Below, one piece after another: positions 22,389 to 33,603 of a stretch of 64,000 nucleotides of DNA. Where the stretch lies: positions 34,193,498-34,257,497 of the forward strand of contig CM047810.1 of assembly GCA_026214975.1 (NCBI GenBank). The letters run 5' to 3'. Source of the DNA: Gentiana macrophylla. Lineage: Eukaryota; Streptophyta; Magnoliopsida; Gentianales; Gentianaceae. Each line of letters begins with the position of its first letter. The first letter of the stretch is position 1. Below the pieces are notes generated by a model that was not told the origin of the DNA, did not search any database, and saw only the letters and a list, made by a program, of their open reading frames with translations. The translations under genes and the position numbers were made by a program.

Positions 22389-23053
22389 GAATATCCGAAA
22401 ATAAGCATCTACATGACTCTATTTTGACATGACTCACGAACTAAATTCACCAAAAAGTTGTTCGTATATTTTTTTCACGGATAGAGTGAACTTGCTGCAC
22501 CAGGAACTCAAACAAAGTATTCAACCTTTTTTTTTTCAACAATCTCTTAAGTGGCCTTGCATAATCACTTTAGTATATATGGTGCACAACGATGGATGTG
22601 GGGTTTGGAGTTGAATATTCAAACACAAAAATTTAGGACTATTGTCGACACATCAGATGTTCCAACAACAAACCCTGGGCGACGAGGAAATTAATTTTTT
22701 TTTTGGTACAACTACTCAACGAAAGAATAAAGATATTCAATATTAATTCACAAAGACACTCACGGCTTGGACAAAACTGACAAATAAGGATGAACGGTAC
22801 TGCGAAGAAGAAGAAATAAAGCTGGAAAAAGGCTAATTTATTTTTATTTTTATAATGAAAGTACAAACGCAGGAACAAGACAAGATCAAGAAAATGGATT
22901 TTTTTTTTGTAATGATGCTGATTACGCATAACAAAAAAACAAGAAGGCCTACTTTTTTTTTTTGTAAACGGAAAAGAAACGCAAACGCAAGAATTAAGAA
23001 AAAGGAAACAGAGGGATATTTGGATAGCGTCACTGACTAGTTCTGCTATCAAC

Positions 23054-23542
23054 TGATGTGATCCGTAGTTAATCGACCTTAAAAATGCCGGGATGACTTG
23101 ATCGATGGCACAATGATAGAACGAGCACCGTGACCCTAGCTAACTCGTGAATTCAAGAACGTGTATGGCCTCAACCCTTGATAACCTGCACTCAAGAACT
23201 CCTGGATATCTAACGTCATAAGGTATCTTTCGTAACTCGATAAGTTCATGATTCGAATATTCTACACAAGAATACTCATGAAAAGCTTATAAGCTTAACA
23301 TGAATTTCACTCAATAATGTTTGAACTGCTTGTTACAATGACTTACTCGCTTTTATATGCGCTATGACATAGCACCAAGCACCAATTGCTAATTTATCAA
23401 TGTGGGACAAAATAACCATAAATAAAAATAATAACAAAAAGGAAACACTATCTATCCAATGTGGATAATAAAATATAAGTAAAAATAAATAAAGACTCCA
23501 AATAAATTTAATAAGTTTATGATCTCAACGGGAATCACATCA
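23054..23542 (-). repeat. LTR of nested element (5' LTR)
   Basis: 489 bp direct copy of 20921-21407. The primer-site-like sequence lies on its inner side at about 23039-23051, so this is the 5' LTR. AAGAT follows at 23543. Confidence 0.88.
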
Positions 23543-23547
23543 AAGAT

Positions 23548-24194
23548 GCAACTCTGATTTTGTTGGTGTCATTACCAACATCATACGAGAACTTTGTGAA
23601 GTCCTTCATAGTTGGGAAGGATACAGTGGTTTTGGAGGAAAGGTCAGCCTTGAATACCAGGGAGCTGAGACATAAGGCAGCAGGGGCAGACAGTGAGGTA
23701 GCTGGCTTGATAGTCGCAGCACCAGTGGGAAAAGGCATGTGCAGTCTGGAAAGAAGAAGTCCAAGAAGACAAGGTCCAAAGATCATGGGTCCACGGATGT
23801 GTGCAATTACTGTAAGGAGCATGGAAAATGGAAGTCCAATTGTCCAAGGAGAATGAAACAACACGAGAACAATTCTGGCACAACTGATGTAGCAGATGAG
23901 CATGACTCAGATGAGGACATGGTTCTAGTGGCACGGGTGAACTCTAGCGCTTCCTATCATATTCGTCCACACAGGGAGTGGTTCTCAAACTATGAGCAGA
24001 TAGATGGAGGACATATCTCTATAACCAACATCAAGGTCAGTAAGGTAGTGGGGATTGGCTCAATACAGGTGATGACAGAGGATGGTAGATTCTTCACACT
24101 GAAAGATGTAAGACATGTTCCACAGCTGACAAAGAATTTGGTATCTCTTAGTCTAATAGAGTCAACGGGTTTAATTTCAAAGGTGGAGTGCTAA
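23548..24194 (+). pseudogene. Copia gag second part and protease remnant
   Basis: After the nested insertion the copia frame resumes: LLVSLPTSYENFVKSFIVGK, then a zinc-knuckle region CNYCKEHGKWKSNC in which the His expected five residues after the second Cys is Lys, so the knuckle is broken. The protease follows in VARVNSSASYHIRPHREWF, where the usual active-site Asp-Ser/Thr-Gly-Ala has become Asn-Ser-Ser-Ala. The frame continues GGHISITNIKVSKVVGIG and DVRHVPQLTKNLVSLSLIE, standard copia sequence before integrase. Two key residues lost, so protease activity is not expected. Confidence 0.88.
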
Positions 24195-24299
24195 ATGTCT
24201 ACAAAGTTCAGTTGTGGTTCTTAGTGGAGTCAAGAGAGGGGCCTTGTATATTCTACAATGGTATGTTATGTCTCGGTCTACTGCTATGGCATCCGCTTA

Positions 24300-25200
24300 G
24301 GTTCACCAGTCTCAACTGACTAAGCTGTGGAAAATGAGATTGGGTCATATGGGTGAAAAGGGGATGCAAGTTATTTTTTAGAGTGATCTTCTTTGGGGAT
24401 GTAAGGTCAAACACCTGGACTTTTGTGAGCACTGTGTGTATAGGGAGCTTCATAGTGGCAAGTTGTCAAAGTGGTACACAACACAAAGTAATTACTTGTT
24501 ACATTCATTCTGATTGTTGGGGGCGTTCAAAGGTTAAGTCATTGGGTTGGTCACAGATACTTTGTATCTTTCATAGATGATTATTCAAGGATGACTTAGA
24601 TAGTGATGATGAAGCATAATAGCGATGCATTCAAGAGCTTCAGAAAGTGGAAGACTCTAGTTGAGAATCGGACAGTGAAGAAGATCAAGAGGCTTCGGAC
24701 AGATAATGGTCTACAAATTCTGCTGGTCTGGGTTTGATGAGTTTTGCAGAAATGAGGGTATTTTCAGACACCATACAATCAGGAATACCTATCAACAGAA
24801 TGGGGTAGCTGGGAGGCTAAATCAAACTCTCCTAAAGAGGGAAAGATGTATGCGTTAATGCTGGTTTGTCTAGGAGATATCGGTCAGAGGCAGTAAGTGC
24901 AACCTGCTTCTTAATCTACAGGGGACCTCACACATGGATCAATCTTAAGACTCAAATTTAAATGGGGTCAGGTAAGCCTACTGACAACTCAGTTCTAAGG
25001 GTTTTTGGAAGCACAATCTACTATCATGTGAGTAAAGGTAAACTGGAACCAAGGGCTAAGAAGGGAGTGTTTGTAGGGTATGAAGATGGGGTGAAGGGCT
25101 ATAGAATTTTGTCATCAACAGTAAACAGGGTGATTCTCAGCAAAGATGTGGGTTTTGATGAAAATTCTATGCTCATCAATGGGAAGGTCTGCCGAATTTA
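24300..25200 (+). pseudogene. Copia integrase remnant
   Basis: Pieces in several frames: the zinc-binding start (LWKMRLGHMGEKGMQ, about 24327), a degraded catalytic core with stops, and the C-terminal copia block VLRVFGSTIYYHVSKGKLEP and KKGVFVGYEDGVKGYRI at 24985-25110. Integrase would insert the element's cDNA into the genome; here stops and frameshifts rule that out. Confidence 0.85.
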
Positions 25201-25569
25201 AAACCAGCGCTGAATCTGAAAGAACTGAAAGAGATGTGGAGCTTCAGGTGGAGTCAGCTGAGCTGCAACACTCAGTTGACATTAAGCAGTCATCTGGTCT
25301 GGTCAATCATCTATCAGAATTTGATCCAAGCCAGTCAGCTGAACGGAGGTCAAATGAGCATCAAGCATGATACATTGGTCAGCACAATATAGCTGTCAGC
25401 AGCGCTAAAAGGACTAATGTTGGGATACATTTCAAGAGGTATAGGTTTGTTGAAATGGTTGGCTATGCACTTCAAGTTGCAGAGGAGGTGGATGTCTTTG
25501 AACCACCTACTTTCATAGAAGCGGTGACATGTTCTGAGTCATCTCAATGGCTGGCTTCCATGGACATGA

Positions 25570-26300
25570 AATAGAGTCATTATTGAAGAATCAGACTTGG
25601 GATCCAGTCAAACAGCCACAGGGCAGGAGAGTTGTTACTTGCTAATTGGTCTTCAAGAATAAGGAAGGAATGACATCCGCAGAAGCAGTCAAGTATAAGG
25701 CACGTTTGGTTGCAAGAGGTTTCAGTCAGAAGGAAGGGGTGGACTTTGATGAGATATTCTCACCAGTGGTCAGACATACTTCCATTAGGGTGTTACCTGC
25801 AATGGTGGCACATCAGGACCCTTAACTTGATCAATTGGATATGAAGACAACTTTTCTACATGATGAGGTAGATTAGGAGATATACTTGACTTAGCCAGAG
25901 GGGTTTCAAGTTTGGCAAGGAAGGTTTTGTTTGTATGTTGAAGAAGTCCTTGTATGGACCGAAGCAAGGTCCAAAGCAGTGGTTTAAAAGGTTTGACAGT
26001 TACATGATCCAGTTGGGTTATAACAGAAGTCCATATGGCAGTTATGTTTATCACAGACAGTTGAGAGATGGATCTTCAAGGAAGAAGTATGATATTCAGA
26101 GTTTGAAGGACTTTCTCAGTGCTGAATTTGAAATGAATGATTTGGGTGCAACCAAGAAGATTTTGGGATGGGGATCTTTAGAGACAGGATTCGGAAGAAG
26201 TTGTTGCTATCTCAATAGGGTTATATACATAATATTTTGGTCAGGTTTGGCATGTCTGCTGCAAAACTAATAGATACTGCTACGGCATCAATGTTCATTT
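25570..26300 (+). pseudogene. Copia reverse transcriptase remnant, catalytic loop deleted
   Basis: Reverse transcriptase blocks are clear: RGFSQKEGVDFDEIFSPVV (about 25720), LDQLDMKTTFLHDEV (25827), LKKSLYGPKQGPKQWFKRF (25938) and FEMNDLGATKKILG (26130). Between the last two, where the YVDDM catalytic loop should be, the sequence jumps from RDGSS to RKKYDIQ, so the active-site segment is deleted. Stops and frameshifts are present as well. Confidence 0.88.
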
Positions 26301-26559
26301 ATCTGTTTATGCTTCACAGACAACAGAAGAGAAGGATTAAATGTAAAGACTTCTCTATGCTAGTACAGTTGGCAGTCTGATGTATGACATGGTTTGCACT
26401 AGGCCTGATCTGGATCATGCAGTCAATGTTGTCAAAAGGTTTATGGCTTAACTTGGAAAGGAACACTGAAAAGCTGTTAAAAGGATGTTTAGGTACCTGA
26501 GAGGTACAACTGATGTTGGTCTCATTTACGAAGGTGATACTCCGGGTCTAGTCACAGGG

Positions 26560-26964
26560 TACTGACGTACTGTGATGCTGATTATGCAGGTGATGTGGAC
26601 AGTAGGAAATCATGACTGGTTATGTTTTTACATTGGGCAATTTAGTTGTCAGATGGAAGGAAACTTTGCAAGCAACGGTAGCTTTACCAACTGAATGGCT
26701 CTTACTGAAGCAACCAATGAGGGCATCTGGTTGAAGAGGCTAGTCAGTGATTTGGGTCTACATCAGGATCAAGCTGAAATATATTGTGACTGTTTGAGTG
26801 CAATTTGTTTGGCTAAGGACCAGGTTCATCATGAGAGAACCAATCATATAGATGTGAGGTATTATTTCCTAATGAATGAGAAGAGGGTTCAAGTAAAGAA
26901 GATCAGCACCAAGGATAATCCTGTTGATATGCTCATTAAACTAGTTCAGAAGAGCATGTTTTAG
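26560..26964 (+). pseudogene. Copia RNase H domain
   Basis: Reads through TGYVFTLGNLVVRWKETLQ, EATNEGIWLKRLVSDLG, IYCDCLSAICLAKD and HERTNHIDVRYYFL to a natural stop at 26964: the C-terminal RNase H region of copia Pol, which degrades the RNA template during reverse transcription. It is the best-preserved stretch of this element. Upstream frames are broken, so it cannot be made as part of a polyprotein. Confidence 0.9.
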
Positions 26965-27155
26965 TTGTGTTTAGACTTGCTAAACATCAGGAGCTTATAA
27001 TCTGAAGTCTGGATACTCAGTTGAGGGTAGATTAGTTGAGTGATATGGAGAAGTCTGGTACAGTACATCATGGCATTGACGAATGCATCTGGTACTATAC
27101 ATCTGATTATGCAATCTGGTTTATTTGAATGAGAGTTCAAGTCAATATAGAGATT

Positions 27156-27663
27156 TGTTGTCAATGTGGCTTGATCTCTACATCTGGTGGAAATAAATTT
27201 GGGTTCAACTGAGAATGATGGTCAGCTGAGCAAGAGTATTCATGTCTGAGAGGTCAGCTGGGTGAAGTGCAGCTGAGTTCCATGTCAGCATATGAGTCTG
27301 CTGAGTTCTGCACCAGGTTTGCTTGATGGCACAGCTGGTGGAGTCAGCAGTGTTGGGGTCCACAACTAGGGCATTTATGGGAATTCAGACATGACTTAAT
27401 GGCGGTTATGGTTTAGGATTCCAAGGCTATAAATACTCAATGTTGTAATCAATGTAAAGTGTGTGAATCTTCATATATTTCCGTGCATAATAAAATATCT
27501 CCGCTTATGTCCGTGGAATAGTCGACACAACGCCAGAACCCACGTTAAATCATATGTTCTTCTTGTTTATATTATTTGTCAGTGTCATTAATCTTTTACG
27601 TTTGAACTGAATTTGTGTTTGTTCTTTCGTGGGTAGCAAGATTCACACATCTATGTTCTAACA
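27156..27663 (+). repeat. 3' LTR of plus-strand copia element
   Basis: 508 bp from TGTTGTCAATG to TGTTCTAACA, direct repeat of 19930-20383 with about 54 bp more, chiefly an extra TGTAAAGTGTGTGAATCTTC-type block at about 27451-27480. A weak purine tract (AGAGATT) precedes it. This closes the element at 19930-27663. Confidence 0.9.
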
Positions 27664-28375
27664 CGAAAAAATCAAAGAAAGATGTGGAGTGATGGTCCGT
27701 TTAGACTAATGTACGGATTTTCTAAAAAAAATCTCTGGACCCGAAAAGACGTTAGTCGAATGATTCTGATACAACAATAGAGGAATATAATAGATTGCAT
27801 TGATTAATAATAGTAAAATATTATAATATTGATTGACTAATTGATTATAAGGATCTATTCAAATAAAACTCTATCTAAACAAAATAATTTATTTTAACAA
27901 CTTTATCATAATTCAAATTCAAACAATATTATCTAAAGAAACTATTGACTATCATTATGTCTGACAATTTGAATGACGCGTTAAAGTGTGCCATAATTAA
28001 ATAGGTAAATGATTCAACCAAAAAACGAATAAAAAAATGTGCATTCATATTGAAATTCTATCCCCAAATGTTTGGCTCTTATATTTGGAAGCGTTTCCTT
28101 GTCTTAGTTAACTGACTATCATCCTTACAATGGCAATTGGCAAGTAATTTTCATTAGCACCAATAAAGTCTCCATAGAAGTCTCCGACAATGAACAATCA
28201 CTTCACATAACCACAACTATCACTATTGATTGATTAAATTAAACACGTACTTGCTTCTTCCTTGTGCCCCCACCCCTCCCCCATTCCCCCTTCCATAGTT
28301 CAAACTTCTTGGCTCTATCACATAATCCCATTTATTCTACACACAAAAAAAACGTGTCTATAATACATTTAATGC
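27664..28375. other. AT-rich spacer upstream of UGT gene 2
   Basis: No coding frame or clear repeat. It is the promoter-proximal region of the second UGT gene and separates it from the copia element. Confidence 0.6.
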
Positions 28376-28383
28376 TATATATA
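28376..28383 (+). promoter_or_regulatory. TATA box of UGT gene 2
   Basis: TATATATA 76 bp before the ATG of the second UGT gene, matching the spacing at gene 1 (78 bp). Confidence 0.6.
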
Positions 28384-28451
28384 GTATATATGTCTTAGAC
28401 GAGATTCAGATTATCCTGATCATTCACAAAACAGGAAAGTGAGTTGTTGCC

Positions 28452-29936
28452 ATGGCTTTTGAATTCGGAAAAATGCAGCAAAAACCTCATTTTGTCTTGT
28501 TTCCTCTAATGGCTCAAGGTCATATAATTCCAATGATGGACATTGGTAGATTGTTGGCAAGACGTGGAGTGATCGTTACCATACTCACCACTCCACTCAA
28601 TGCTAAAAGATTCAAGAATGTTATTGAGCGTGAATCAGAATCTGGAAAACAAGTTCAAATAATCGAAATCCCTTTCCCTTGTGTTGAAGTTGGCTTACCA
28701 GAAGGAAGTGAGAATCTTGATTCTCTCCCTTCACAGAGTTTACTCCCGAGATTCTTCGCAGCCGCGAGGATGTTAAAACAGCCCATCGAACAGCTTCTTC
28801 CGAAGCTAAATCCGCGTCCGAGTTGCATCATCTCTGATCTTAGCTTTCCATGGACAAACCAAGTTGCTGACAACTTTCAAATCCCAAGAATTGCTTTTCA
28901 AGGGGTTTGTTGCTTTGTGTTAATCTGTGTACACAATCTGTTATCATCCCGTGCTTTTGAAACGGTGAAATCGGATTCAGACTACTTTGAAATCCCGGGA
29001 TTGCCGCACAGAGTTGAGCTGACAACAGCACAAATGCCGGGATCTGTGGTCACCAGTGTAACTGGAATGGATGATTTAGGGGAGGAAATGAAAGAAGCTG
29101 AAGCAAATGCATTTGGGGTGGTGGCGAATACTTTCGATGAGTTGGAAACAGATTACATTCAAAAATACCGCAAAGTAAAGAACAAAAAGGTCTGGTGTAT
29201 TGGCCCTGTTTCACTCTGTAATAAAAACAACATGGATAAAGCTGAAAGAGGTGGAAAGGCTTCTATTGATCAACACCATTGCTTGAATTGGCTTAGTTCT
29301 AAGGAACCTACCTCTGTTATCTACGCGTGTTTGGGTAGCCTATCTCGTTTATCAACAAGGCAAATGATAGAGCTTGCTCTTGGACTAGAAGCGTCCCGGT
29401 TTCAATTCATATTGGTTCTAAGGTACAAATCAGATGAATTCGAAAAATGGCTTTCGGATGAGAATTTCGAAGAAAGGATTAAGCTTAAAGGACTCCTAAT
29501 CCATGGTTGGGCTCCTCAAGTACTAATACTATCCCATCAAGCCATCAGTGGATTCTTGACACACTGTGGATGGAACTCGACACTAGAAGGAATCTCTGCA
29601 GGTGTACCGTTGATAACATGGCCGAATTTTGCAGAACAGTTTTGTAACGAGAGGCTAATCGTCGATGTTTTGAAGATCGGATTGAAAGTTGGTGTAGAGA
29701 TTCCAGTCAAGTTTGGAGATCAAGAAAAGGTTGGGGTGCAAGTGAACAAGGGTGAGATAAAGGCAGTTCTTGATAGGTTGATGGATGAAGGAGATGAAAT
29801 AAGAAAGAAAGCAAAAAGGCTTGGGGAAATGGCAAAAAGTGCACTAGAGGAAAAGGGCTCCTCTTGTCTTAACATGACACAGTTGATCAAAGATGTTATG
29901 GAACATGTTAACTATAGGAAAGAGTGTACACTTTGA
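28452..29936 (+). CDS. UDP-glycosyltransferase, UGT73-like (group D), gene 2
   Basis: Intact intronless 494-residue frame; start context GCCATGG is ideal. It would transfer glucose from UDP-glucose to a small acceptor in the cytosol. Catalytic His 24 lies in FPLMAQGHIIPMMD and Asp 129 in CIISDLSFPWT. The PSPG donor box runs from W353 to Q396, with HCGWNS at 371-376, LITWP at 388-391 plus P, and the closing EQ. GSENLDSLPSQ and VWCIGPVSLCNK mark the UGT73 group. Oddity: the conserved FIWV before the PSPG box is FILV (residues 319-322), losing a Trp near the active site. Gene 1 keeps that Trp but lacks the PSPG LITWP Trp, so the two copies differ in opposite ways and may prefer different donors or acceptors. 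Same strand as gene 1, no retroelement inside. Acceptor unknown. Confidence 0.95.
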   Translation: MAFEFGKMQQKPHFVLFPLMAQGHIIPMMDIGRLLARRGVIVTILTTPLNAKRFKNVIERESESGKQVQIIEIPFPCVEVGLPEGSENLDSLPSQSLLPRFFAAARMLKQPIEQLLPKLNPRPSCIISDLSFPWTNQVADNFQIPRIAFQGVCCFVLICVHNLLSSRAFETVKSDSDYFEIPGLPHRVELTTAQMPGSVVTSVTGMDDLGEEMKEAEANAFGVVANTFDELETDYIQKYRKVKNKKVWCIGPVSLCNKNNMDKAERGGKASIDQHHCLNWLSSKEPTSVIYACLGSLSRLSTRQMIELALGLEASRFQFILVLRYKSDEFEKWLSDENFEERIKLKGLLIHGWAPQVLILSHQAISGFLTHCGWNSTLEGISAGVPLITWPNFAEQFCNERLIVDVLKIGLKVGVEIPVKFGDQEKVGVQVNKGEIKAVLDRLMDEGDEIRKKAKRLGEMAKSALEEKGSSCLNMTQLIKDVMEHVNYRKECTL

Positions 29937-30180
29937 TATGTTATTCTAACACTACTACATCCCAATATGTGAGATGGTTCAGCAAGAACAAATATTTCTA
30001 ATGCTTTACTGTATATACCAATAAGAAAAAATGATTAACTCTGTCATTTAGAAATGGAAAAAGAATGGCTCAGAAATCATGTGACAATCAAAGCAAGATA
30101 TAACACTTTATGATTTACATGGAAATGACTATCATTTTTATGATTGTGTTCTTATTAAAGTTGTGATTTGTAGGGATAGG
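29937..30180. other. 3' flank of UGT gene 2
   Basis: AT-rich sequence after the stop. AATAAG at about 30021 could serve as a polyadenylation signal; no other feature. Confidence 0.4.
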
Positions 30181-31371
30181 TGTATTGTGTGTGTGGAGTG
30201 ATTTACGGAACAGATCCGTAATTTACGGAACTAATTACGGATTATTAAATTAGATAATAAATAATGCGAATAGAAATAGTCATATTATCAAACAGATCTA
30301 ACACAATATATACTATCATACAGATCTAACTCGAACAAGGAACAATAAAAGTTTGATGCAGAAAACAAAGGACTAGAATTCAAACCGAGGCGAGTAGTTA
30401 CTCTTTCCTTAAGACAAATTGCTCCGGTATGGTGCCTACGGTAGTAGCAAATGTCTCCCAAGATATAACGGCTTTACGTCTCGGATTTAGATGCACTTCA
30501 AAAATCCGAGCTCCGGCGAACTTACAGAGAGCTCCGGCGAACTTACAGAGTGCTCCGACTTCTCTTCGACTCAATATCTAGATCTATATGCTAGACGTTT
30601 TGTGGTGGAAAATACTAGAGAAAATTCGATGATTAAACTTTCATCCATGGGGTTCTTTATATAGTAGAGATGAGGAGCCAATGCTCAAATCTGATTGGCC
30701 GAAACACATCATCAAACCTTTCCCCTTGGAAAAGTAACGACCGACTTTTCCCCCAAGGAAATCATCTAGGCCGAAATTATAAGGTTAATTTCGAAATAAC
30801 CAACTCCTCTGATTGGTCGGATGATGTGTCGTCTGAATTCTAATTGGTCGAATGACTCAATGAATTCTGATTGGTCGAATGACACAATAATATTCCAAAA
30901 TTAATTTTATGGTTAATTTCATAAAGAAACTTTGTCCAAAAAAATTAATAGCAACCCCTGAGCCGAGCCGAGCTCGAGCACGAGCCGGACGGAAGGCAGC
31001 GGCGCGCGCGCGCGTGTGGAATAAACTAAGTCCTCCCTCCTGCACAAAAGTGCCTTGCCCCTTGGGGCACATCTATAAGAGTATTTACTAGCTCTTATTA
31101 CTTGAGCTCCCAACACTCAAGTTTCCAATGTGGGAGAATGGGGTGAGGTCCTCCCTTCAACTCTCATCTCCTACATATTTTCTACCAACTTTAGCCATTA
31201 ATTTCTCATTCACTCGACATCCGAATCGAGTGATTCAAAAGCCCATCATCAACTACTCCGTATGGAGTATTTAATGATATCATTAACTCTCGATGACATA
31301 CATCGGAGCCTATCCGTAATTAGCGCTAAAGTTGACCGTTCAACCCTTCAAAAAGGGCTTTTTCTCCAACA
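30181..31371 (-). repeat. Probable LTR of a retroelement, minus strand
   Basis: A non-coding block starting TGTATTGTGTG and ending TCTCCAACA, so with TG...CA ends. The minus strand just beyond 31371 has a purine-rich AGTGGGGAGT (31396-31405). The interior has the LTR-like features of a GC-rich patch (30956-31018, including a short CG dinucleotide run) and a 21 bp tandem duplication at 30509-30550. No partner LTR is in the window, so the ends are uncertain and a solo LTR is possible. Confidence 0.4.
30509..30550 (+). repeat. 21 bp perfect tandem duplication
   Basis: The unit beginning AGCTCCGGCGAACTTACAGA occurs at 30509-30529 and again at 30530-30550. Confidence 0.92.
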
Positions 31372-31540
31372 TGATTCTCGAGTTTAGCTACTAACTCCCC
31401 ACTTAAAAACCGTGGATATCTATAGTCGATTATACTATGTGATCATGTTAATCGTTTCCCACATAGCATCTTGATTCTCATATTAAAATCTCAAATTATA
31501 AGAGAACGTTGATCTTATAGGTCACCATACACGTGGCACT

Positions 31541-31717
31541 TGTTAGTATATGTATTGTATTAGATATTTTGTATTTGCCATAAGAGCATTTTTGTATTTT
31601 TGACATTTGGCTATATAAGCCTTCATTTTGTAACATAAACCTAGGCTTCCACACACATTTACATTCACATTTTGTAGCATCTTCTCTTCCATTTACATTT
31701 CCATAATATACCAATCA
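31541..31717 (+). repeat. Short LTR of plus-strand retroelement
   Basis: TGTTAGTATATG ... ACCAATCA, 177 bp, followed after five bases by a perfect 12-base initiator tRNA-Met primer site. It contains TATATAA at about 31611 and a transcript-like leader. This is the 5' end of a copia-type element with a very short LTR; no gag/pol or second LTR is recognisable downstream. Confidence 0.65.
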
Positions 31718-31722
31718 TAACG

Positions 31723-31734
31723 TGGTATCAGAGC
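31723..31734 (+). other. Primer-binding site, initiator tRNA-Met (perfect)
   Basis: TGGTATCAGAGC, identical to the standard plant retroelement primer site, just after the short LTR. Confidence 0.85.
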
Positions 31735-32672
31735 TTCGTTCTAATTCAAAGATAATCTCAAGCCCGACAATCACGGATGAATCACGAGCTTTTTTCTGGG
31801 TTCAGGATGAATTTTTCTAGTGTTTAGTGTGTTTCTACTTTTTAATTTCTGTGATATCTCGTGGTATGTGGTTGAATCTGCCTCTTTGGATATGTTTTTC
31901 CTTGGTGATTTTATGCTCCAATGATGCTTGTAACAGTCATTTAAACTTGTCCATTGATTGCTCCTTGATCAGACATCTCAAATTAATCATTATCTTGAAA
32001 TATATCTCGTGAATATACTATTTGAAGGATTAATCGTACTTTTCACTTTTCAGCTCAGCAAATGATTCTTCTCGACTGATATCGTAAGCCTTACTCAGCT
32101 CTACTGACTTGTATGCTCGACTGAAAATGTGCTTCAGCTGATCTAGTCCCGGTTAGCTCAATTGAATCTGGATTCTTGATATTTCCTCTGATCTTCATTC
32201 GTGAGATCAATGTACACCATATTTCTCATCACTTGAAGTTTATCTTCACATTTACTTGAACTTCAAGCCTTCTACACAATATCTATAAAGTTATACCAAG
32301 TCATTACAGACTTATTTGAAGATTACTTTATAGTCTCGGCTTAAATCTTCATTACTGAGTTTGATTACTCAGCCTTAAGCTCTTCAGTGTTCATTACTGA
32401 GTTTGATCCCTCGGCCGTCAAGTCTTCATAACTGTGTTTGTCATACCAGCCTTTGACTCGTCTCGACTTAGCTTAGGTCTTAGACTCTACTGGATTTTAA
32501 ACATGTCCAAGTCTACTGAGAACCTATCAGCTGACTATTACAATGCTTGTCTGATTAACCTATACAATATCAGACTCTAGTAAAGCATATACATTAGATT
32601 TAGACATCTTTTTACTTGCCTCTATAACAGCTAGTCTAAGACTTATTATCAAAATCTATACATTTCTAACAG
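31735..32672. other. Remnant retroelement DNA, no usable coding frame
   Basis: No domain can be read. From about 32040 to 32672 the composition (repeated CAGCTCA and CTGAGTTTGATTACTCAG-like words) and a minus-strand start TGTTAGAAATG at 32672 suggest an LTR of a minus-strand copia element related to that at 409-937. This is tentative. Confidence 0.3.
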
Positions 32673-32834
32673 TCCCTTACAAAATAAATTCCTAGAATAT
32701 ATATCCCTCCTACAAAATCCACAAAGTACTAAAATACCCCCAGATGGTAACATACAATAAAATAAAGAAGAAAGGACAAAAATGACCCTCATGGATATAT
32801 AAAAAAAGACAAGATAATAGGTCAAACTGCATCA
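32673..32834 (-). repeat. Truncated 3' LTR of minus-strand gypsy element
   Basis: On the minus strand it begins TGATGCAGTTTGACC at 32834, right after a purine-rich TTGGGGGAGTATGGAGA, the same PPT-LTR layout as at 58905-58930. The far end is cut, possibly by the neighbouring copia-like LTR at 32672. Confidence 0.55.
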
Positions 32835-33603
32835 TCTCCATACTCCCCCAAAATGATAAACTTATCCTCTAATTGTTCTTGAGTAGTTGGTGTTGCATCA
32901 AGAGGTTGATATAGTGTGAAGTGTGCAACATCAAATGTTTTCGGGAAACATACCAATCTGCAGGGATGTCCACTTCATAAGCATTTTCTTTGATCATCTT
33001 CACAATATGGTAAGGTCCTATCTTATTCGGCTTCAACTTGTTGGAGGTCCTAGGTGGGAATAGTTCCTTTTGCATGAAAACCATCACCAATTCCAAGTAT
33101 CAAAGTGTCTAACCCTCATATGATTATCACTTCACCTATTATAGACAGCATTGGCTTGCTCAATTTTGTTGCGCACATCCAAATGCATCTGCTAGATAAA
33201 TTGAGCCAAGTTTCCGGATGACTTGCTCTTTGGATGGGGAATATGAGCCAGGTCTACAGCAAATTGAGAGCCTTTGTGTACACAATAGTGAATGAAGATT
33301 TACCAGTGGATCTGTTTACCATAGAGCTGAAAGCAAATTAAGGTTGAGCAGCCAAGTCCCACTATTTTTGGGAGCAACCTGCTAAACATCTCAACATGTC
33401 TCCCAAAGTACGGTTGACCACCTCAGATTGGTCGTCTGTCTGGGGGTGACACACAGTACTGAGCTGCATTTCGTTTGGAATCTCTGCCACAATTCCTTCC
33501 AGAAACGAGAGACAAACTTTACATCCCCGTTAAAGGTAATGGACTTGGGTAGTCCATGAAAATGCACCACTTCTTTGAAGAAAAACCATGCCACATAATT
33601 GGC
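32835..33603 (-). pseudogene. Ty3/gypsy integrase, C-terminal half
   Basis: Minus-strand frames give the second half of the integrase core (FFKEVVHFHGLPKSITFNGD, KFVSRFWKELW at 33460-33594) and the C-terminal block (NKLKPNKIGPYHIVKMIKEN ... AYEVDIPADW at 32930-33060). The core catalytic residues that should lie here are partly replaced (FNGD where SDRD is usual). The frame stops exactly at 33603, where another LTR element is inserted; the first half of the same integrase is at 59150-59740. When the insertion and one TGGC copy are ignored, the two halves are contiguous and in register. Confidence 0.85.

Larger units (their letters stand above)
20921..23542 (-). mobile_element. Complete non-autonomous LTR element nested in copia gag
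   Basis: A 2.6 kb element with direct LTRs (20921-21407 and 23054-23542), both with TGATGTG...CACATCA ends. Minus orientation is shown by a polypurine tract GGGAGGGAA (minus strand) abutting the left LTR, and by a primer site TGATAGCAGAAC (minus strand, 9 of 12 to the initiator tRNA-Met site) just inside the right LTR. It is flanked by AAGAT on both sides. The 1.65 kb interior has a minus-strand Gag-like frame at 22167-22388 with an intact CCHC zinc knuckle (CDYCHGSDHYYYDC), followed by an acidic frame (21831-22160), but no protease, RT, integrase or RNase H. It must have depended on enzymes from another element. The LTRs differ at many positions, so the insertion is old. Confidence 0.9.

Noticed and set aside
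30956..31018. GC-rich patch with CG dinucleotide run as a CpG-island promoter
   Set aside because: Only about 60 bp, inside an LTR-like block and without a downstream gene.
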